Of a stretch of DNA of 64,000 nt, positions 60,401-64,000 are shown piece by piece. The position numbers and the translations under genes were made by a program. Every line of letters starts with the position of its first letter. Position 1 is the first letter of the stretch. The stretch lies in assembly GCF_015706575.1 (NCBI RefSeq), contig NW_024037074.1, positions 15,303,334-15,367,333 on the forward strand, given 5' to 3'. The notes under the pieces are model-generated. The model was given only the letters and a program-made list of their open reading frames with translations, made no database searches and was not told where the DNA came from. Origin of the DNA: Patiria miniata. Taxonomy: Eukaryota; Echinodermata; Asteroidea; Valvatida; Asterinidae.

Positions 60401-63400
60401 TGCAAAAAAGTTGTAAAATAGAAAGTCTAAATGTTCGATAAAGCATAACAGTAATTGATGTGTAAAGGACAAGATGATACCATGTTTGCAGTTTTGTCTG
60501 ACTTTTGAATGCAGTGCTCTTGGCTCTTTTTTGTGGACTTTCCTACTGTATTTTTTAGTAAATAAATGAAATTCACAAAATATTTCCTGATTCTTAATGT
60601 ATTTTTATTTTATTTTAGCCAATAAGGGCCAAGTCCAAGACCAGTTACAGCTCGCTTTGATCTGGAACAGAGTGGACGTCGCCAAGCGAGAAATCTTCAC
60701 TGAAGACAGAGACTGGAAGGTGAAGTGGTTGAGACATTTAGAATTGTGATTGTCAAAAACTAGATGTATAGAGTAATCATAAAAGAAGTACAGAATTGTA
60801 CTTTCAGAATTGTGAAATGATTACATAATTATAAAGTGATTTGTGGGTAATGTTTTCTATTACAGAAAGGCGAGTTAGACGACGCCCTTCACTATGCCCT
60901 GGTCAACAATCAGACAGACTTTGTCAAACTCTTCATGGAGAACGGAGTCAGCTTGAAAGATTACCTGACGGTCAGAGAACTCACCCTCCTCTATAATGAG
61001 GTAATAAAAACATCAGTCTGTTCACAATTAATCACCGTGAAAACCCGTTTCAGACCGAGTTTCTAAACTTGCATCAAACAAAGTTATATTAATTATCCTT
61101 AAGATTTGAATAAAGTAACTTAAATGTTCCACTTTTTTAAAAAGGCTTCTTTGTTTTGATTGGCAGGTGAAACCAAACACACTGCTATATGAGCTTCTAG
61201 AAAAAGCCAGAGGAAAGGTAGGCAAGAAAGCAATGCAGGAGATAGAGTCTTTAAGATGTTTACCACCCTGTGTTAAATTTCTCTTAGCTGACGTATAATT
61301 TGAGAAATGGGTTCTGGAAAATCCAAGAAAAGCACCTAAAAATTACTTATTTTTCTTCAAACAATATTCCCATGTCTCTGACATTAAAACTGAAACTAGC
61401 AAAGAACCAAAATAAAAAAAAAATCAGAATCTGGAATATTTTTTCACCAAGTGCTTGCAAACAAGTGCTTGCATTTGAAGTGTGAGATCAGACGCATATT
61501 TATCGGGGCAAATAAAAATACAAACCACATGATATAAAAAGTTACAGAGACCTTGTAAAATTGACATCTGCTCTTCTTGCGTCCCAGATACTATGAGAAG
61601 AAAATTTGTCCTCGAGCTAACTAGGATAGGACTTAAACCCACAGTGTCTATAAATGCAAATGCAGACGTCTTACCACTCAAAATGTATTCTGCACCACAG
61701 TCAACTCGCAAGTTCAACCTCTTTGACGTGGGTAAAGTCATCGAGGAACTGACCATGGACACATACGAGACACTGTACATACGGAACCAGGCTAAGTACG
61801 TCTTGACGGAAGCTGAGATTGACGGAGAAGATGTCATGGCGGAGGAGGCTTACGAGACAGGAGTAGGGAAGGGATATGTGGTGACGCAGTCCCATGTCAG
61901 GGAGGGACTGAAAGAACTTGCTACCAGGTGTACGAGAGGTAAGGAACAGAAACCAGTAGACCTTCCTCTTTAACAAATGAGGGCGCTGTTGCCAAAATAC
62001 CGAAGAGTGGTATTTTTGGGGTTTTTTTAATAATGTATTACAGTAGACATTTAATATACATGTAATGAACATAAGTAGATCCACAAGAGATTGTTTGATG
62101 TAGCAGTCTTTTACTTTAAATAATTATTTGCTTCCGATAATAATTGTTGATAAAATGCCTCAGGGGAGGTGTAGCGGAATGTTCGGTATAGCGTTGTTCG
62201 TTATGGCAGCATTATACTGTATAACATGTAACATATTTTTATGTTATAGGCATGTATATATTAAACTGTGTTATTTTATTATATGTAAAATCACATAAAA
62301 GAAATTATCCCCATAAAAGGAAATTATTTCTGATATTCCTCTGTTAGTTCCAACTGAATCCAAACCCTTTCTTTCCTCCCTCCCCCCCCCCCCCACAGAT
62401 GCCCTACATGACTTGACGGACCACTTCCCATCCCCAGTCCGTGAGCTCTTCCTCCTCGCCATCATGCAGAATCGCTGTGAGATGGCTCGCATGTTGTGGG
62501 AGGACGGCAACGAGGCGGTGGCCTCAGCACTCACGGCAAGCATGATCCTGAAACTCATGTCCGATAGAGAGGACGACCCAGACCAGAGCGCAGCTATGCT
62601 CAAACATGCAGAGTAAGTGTGCCTCTGAGTTTGTCTGAGTAATGAGTTTGAAGCTCCTTATTCAAGATAACTCATATCAGAGTGTGGCGATGCTCAAACC
62701 TGTAGCACCAGGTTCGTCTCTAGAGCATTGATAGCTTAATAATGCAACACCGAGTTGGAACTCAGGAGTTTGAAACTCATGAAATATTTAACTCATGAAA
62801 CTCACAAATATTTACAGTTTTATGCAGAATTATCATTAGATGGAAAACATGGCCGTAGAGAAGATGACTCAGATCAGAGCGCAGAGAAGCTCAGACATGC
62901 CAGTTTTAAAATGTACTCAGGGGTTTATCTTCGGAGCTTCGTTTGCTTGAGTATCATGGTGTTGGCAGGTCCGTCACCCGCCCTGAGCATCGGGGGGGAG
63001 GGGGGGAGGGGGCATAGTACCAACTGGGGGGCCCACTGCCATAAACAATACAGAAATACTTGGCTTTTGTTGGGGCACCACTTGCTCGCCAAGGGGGGCC
63101 CGGCCCCACTGGCCCCCGTGACGGGCCTGGGTGTTGGTGACACACGACTAACGGTGGCTAGGTAGGACAACTCGACCAGAGCACAGCCCCATCACAAGTC
63201 GGTCATAATGAACAGGGGATGAGCAATAACAAAGGAATGCCCTATTCACACTTCATTGGAAGAGCCTATGACTTGGGACTGGATGACTTCTGATTGACTT
63301 GTGAAGTCTTGTAAATCCTCAATTTGATACCGTTGCCATTCCTGTGCCACAGGGAGTACGAGGAGCTAGCCATTGGTGTGCTGAACGAATGCTACAATGA

Positions 63401-64000
63401 CGATCCTGAGCGCACCTCCCTCCTGCTGGTAAGGGAACAGGACAACTGGGGCAAGTCTACCAGTCTCAGTCTCGCCAAGCACGCCAAGAACAAGAACTTC
63501 ATCGCTCACTCAGGGGTCCAGAATCTACTGACGGAGATCTGGAATGGGAAGCTGTCGGATGAGAACAATGGCTATTTGGTAAGACGTTTGGACCTAACAC
63601 TGCTTGAGATGACATGAATGATGAGATTTATGACACAAAGATCAGAGGAAGTTCTCTAAATGTCCTTGTGGATTGGAAAGGCTTGGCCAAATTGTAGCTC
63701 GGGAAGTAGTTAACCCCCTCTCCTTATAATGTAAGCTCTCAAAAAACACTGAGTATACAGCCAAAACTAAATATAATTTACCTTGTACATTGCTAAGGTT
63801 GTAGCATCCTAACACAGTGACTGCAATAATTTTCCATTGACTGTTATTTTTGGTTTTATGTTTATTGTTTTCCAGCTGTGGCTGTGCATGATCTGTCCCT
63901 TCATCATCCCATTCACTGTCATCTTCAGAGAAGATGAGTCCGAGGAAGAGGAAAAACAAGATTGGAAACCAAGACATAACATCGATTTAAACCTCAACCA
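54497..64000 (+). CDS. TRPM2: TRPM2-like cation channel, N-terminal 821 residues in 15 coding exons; continues past the window
   Basis: Coding exons: 54497-54655, 55355-55446, 55748-55934, 56320-56500, 56861-57030, 58888-59068, 59755-59956, 60071-60273, 60619-60719, 60866-61000, 61167-61217, 61701-61938, 62399-62612, 63353-63578, 63876-64000. All phases join. The first exon begins with 5' UTR at 54440 and has an in-frame stop before the ATG. Residues 1-53 are a basic leader (GRKQRKRRGS). Then comes the melastatin homology region: SWIRNNIGMRECIRF, CQCGKRRSYHDP, LISVTGGARDF, AWIITGGTYAGVMK, HTHFILADNGTEGKFGVEI, VVCVVVEGGPNT, LALIWNRVDVAKREIF, FVKLFMENGVSLKDYLT. These align best with human TRPM2 (e.g. 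EEYEELAIGVLNECY against EEYEHRAIGVFTECY). Residues 781-797 are the hydrophobic pre-S1 helix. S1-S6, pore and any C-terminal NUDT9-like domain lie outside. The family forms Ca2+-permeable channels, often gated by ADP-ribose. Confidence 0.95.
57236..57514 (-). mobile_element. tRNA-derived SINE in a TRPM2-like intron
   Basis: Read on the minus strand, the head has the B box GGTTCGAATCC and an A-box-like TAGCGGTACTT, about 40 bp apart. A ~200-bp body follows, and the tail is (TAA)n (57236-57251 on the plus strand as TTATTATT). A roughly matching ACTTTTTAT/ACTTTTAT word flanks it. It lies between the exons ending 57030 and starting 58888, antisense to the gene. Confidence 0.7.
57887..57947 (+). 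other. Candidate alternative (frame-shifting) exon of the TRPM2-like gene
   Basis: A good acceptor (TTCTTTTATAG) is followed by an open 61-nt segment encoding DYSDHLVSAKYDTDSLLSLP and a donor-like CCAG|GTGGTG. The flanking exons join in phase 0. Inclusion of 61 nt would shift the frame, as would use of the second GT three bases on. It is therefore either a regulatory 'poison' exon or a chance splice-site pair. The mature channel reading LIDDR-GRFPAYYRMD needs it skipped. Confidence 0.35.
62664..62708 (+). repeat. Decayed intronic copy 1 of the TRPM exon-13 end
   Basis: AAGATAACTCATATCAGAG and then CGATGCTCAAACCTG resemble the end of the exon ending at 62612 (GAGGACGACCCAGACCAGAG then CTATGCTCAAACATG). 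It starts about 52 bp after that exon. Confidence 0.55.
62852..62902 (+). repeat. Decayed intronic copy 2 of the TRPM exon-13 end
   Basis: The segment still reads REDDSDQSAEKLRHA, against REDDPDQSAAMLKHA at the end of the exon at 62399-62612. Nucleotide similarity is roughly 80 percent over 50 bp by eye. The splice donor is not preserved, so it is not predicted to be an exon. Confidence 0.65.
62966..63129. mobile_element. Non-autonomous hAT-type MITE (164 bp) in a TRPM2-like intron
   Basis: Terminal inverted repeats CAGGTCCGTCAC and the complement of CAGGCCCGTCAC (one mismatch in 12) are flanked by the exact 8-bp duplication GGTGTTGG at 62958-62965 and 63130-63137. The interior is G-rich left and C-rich right, like the other hAT-type MITEs here. 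It has inserted between decayed copies 2 and 3 of the exon end. Confidence 0.85.
63161..63188 (+). repeat. Decayed intronic copy 3 of the TRPM exon-13 end (short)
   Basis: AGGACAACTCGACCAGAGCA with CAGCC following matches the exon sequence GAGGACGACCCAGACCAGAGCGCAGC with a few differences. It is short, so support is weaker than for copy 2. Confidence 0.4.

Overview
The window is animal nuclear DNA with multi-exon genes, GT-AG introns, long gene-poor stretches and many small DNA transposons. The gene set (Mnx homeobox N-terminus, melanoregulin, two nucleotide-diphospho-sugar transferases, SLC34 phosphate transporter, TRPM2-like channel), tRNA-derived SINEs with a B box, long G/C homopolymers and an excess of TAGGCCTA suggest a marine invertebrate deuterostome, most likely an echinoderm or hemichordate. 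That assignment is inference; no rRNA or mitochondrial marker is present.

Layout: 1-9051 has no recognisable exon and is probably intron 1 of the minus-strand Mnx gene or sequence beyond it. The Mnx first coding exon is at 9052-9613. Positions 9614-26480 are intergenic and hold one hAT-type MITE, a triplicated 136-bp segment with splice-acceptor-like sequence, and short candidate regulatory motifs. Melanoregulin (minus strand, 5 exons, 262 aa) is complete at 26481-29276 and carries an intronic SINE. Two tandem plus-strand glycosyltransferase genes, both complete, lie at 33965-35501 (357 aa) and 37789-39435 (342 aa). A 2.1-kb transposon-like element at 40569-42664 has terminal inverted repeats that are themselves arrays of 42-bp units. 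SLC34A (plus strand) occupies 47247-50995 and is complete except for its N-terminal exon(s). A 1.07-kb near-perfect palindrome at 53298-54363 lies just upstream of a TRPM2-like channel gene (plus strand, 15 coding exons from 54497), which runs off the right edge shortly before the S1 helix.

The genes are unrelated neighbours: a transcription factor, an organelle-trafficking adaptor, Golgi glycosyltransferases, a phosphate transporter and a cation channel. There is no operon-like logic. Exon coordinates given below were checked by joining splice phases; every stated junction keeps frame. The clearest novelties are the satellite-armed transposon, the large palindrome beside the TRPM promoter region, six further MITEs with perfect target-site duplications, and decayed copies of a TRPM exon end inside the following intron.
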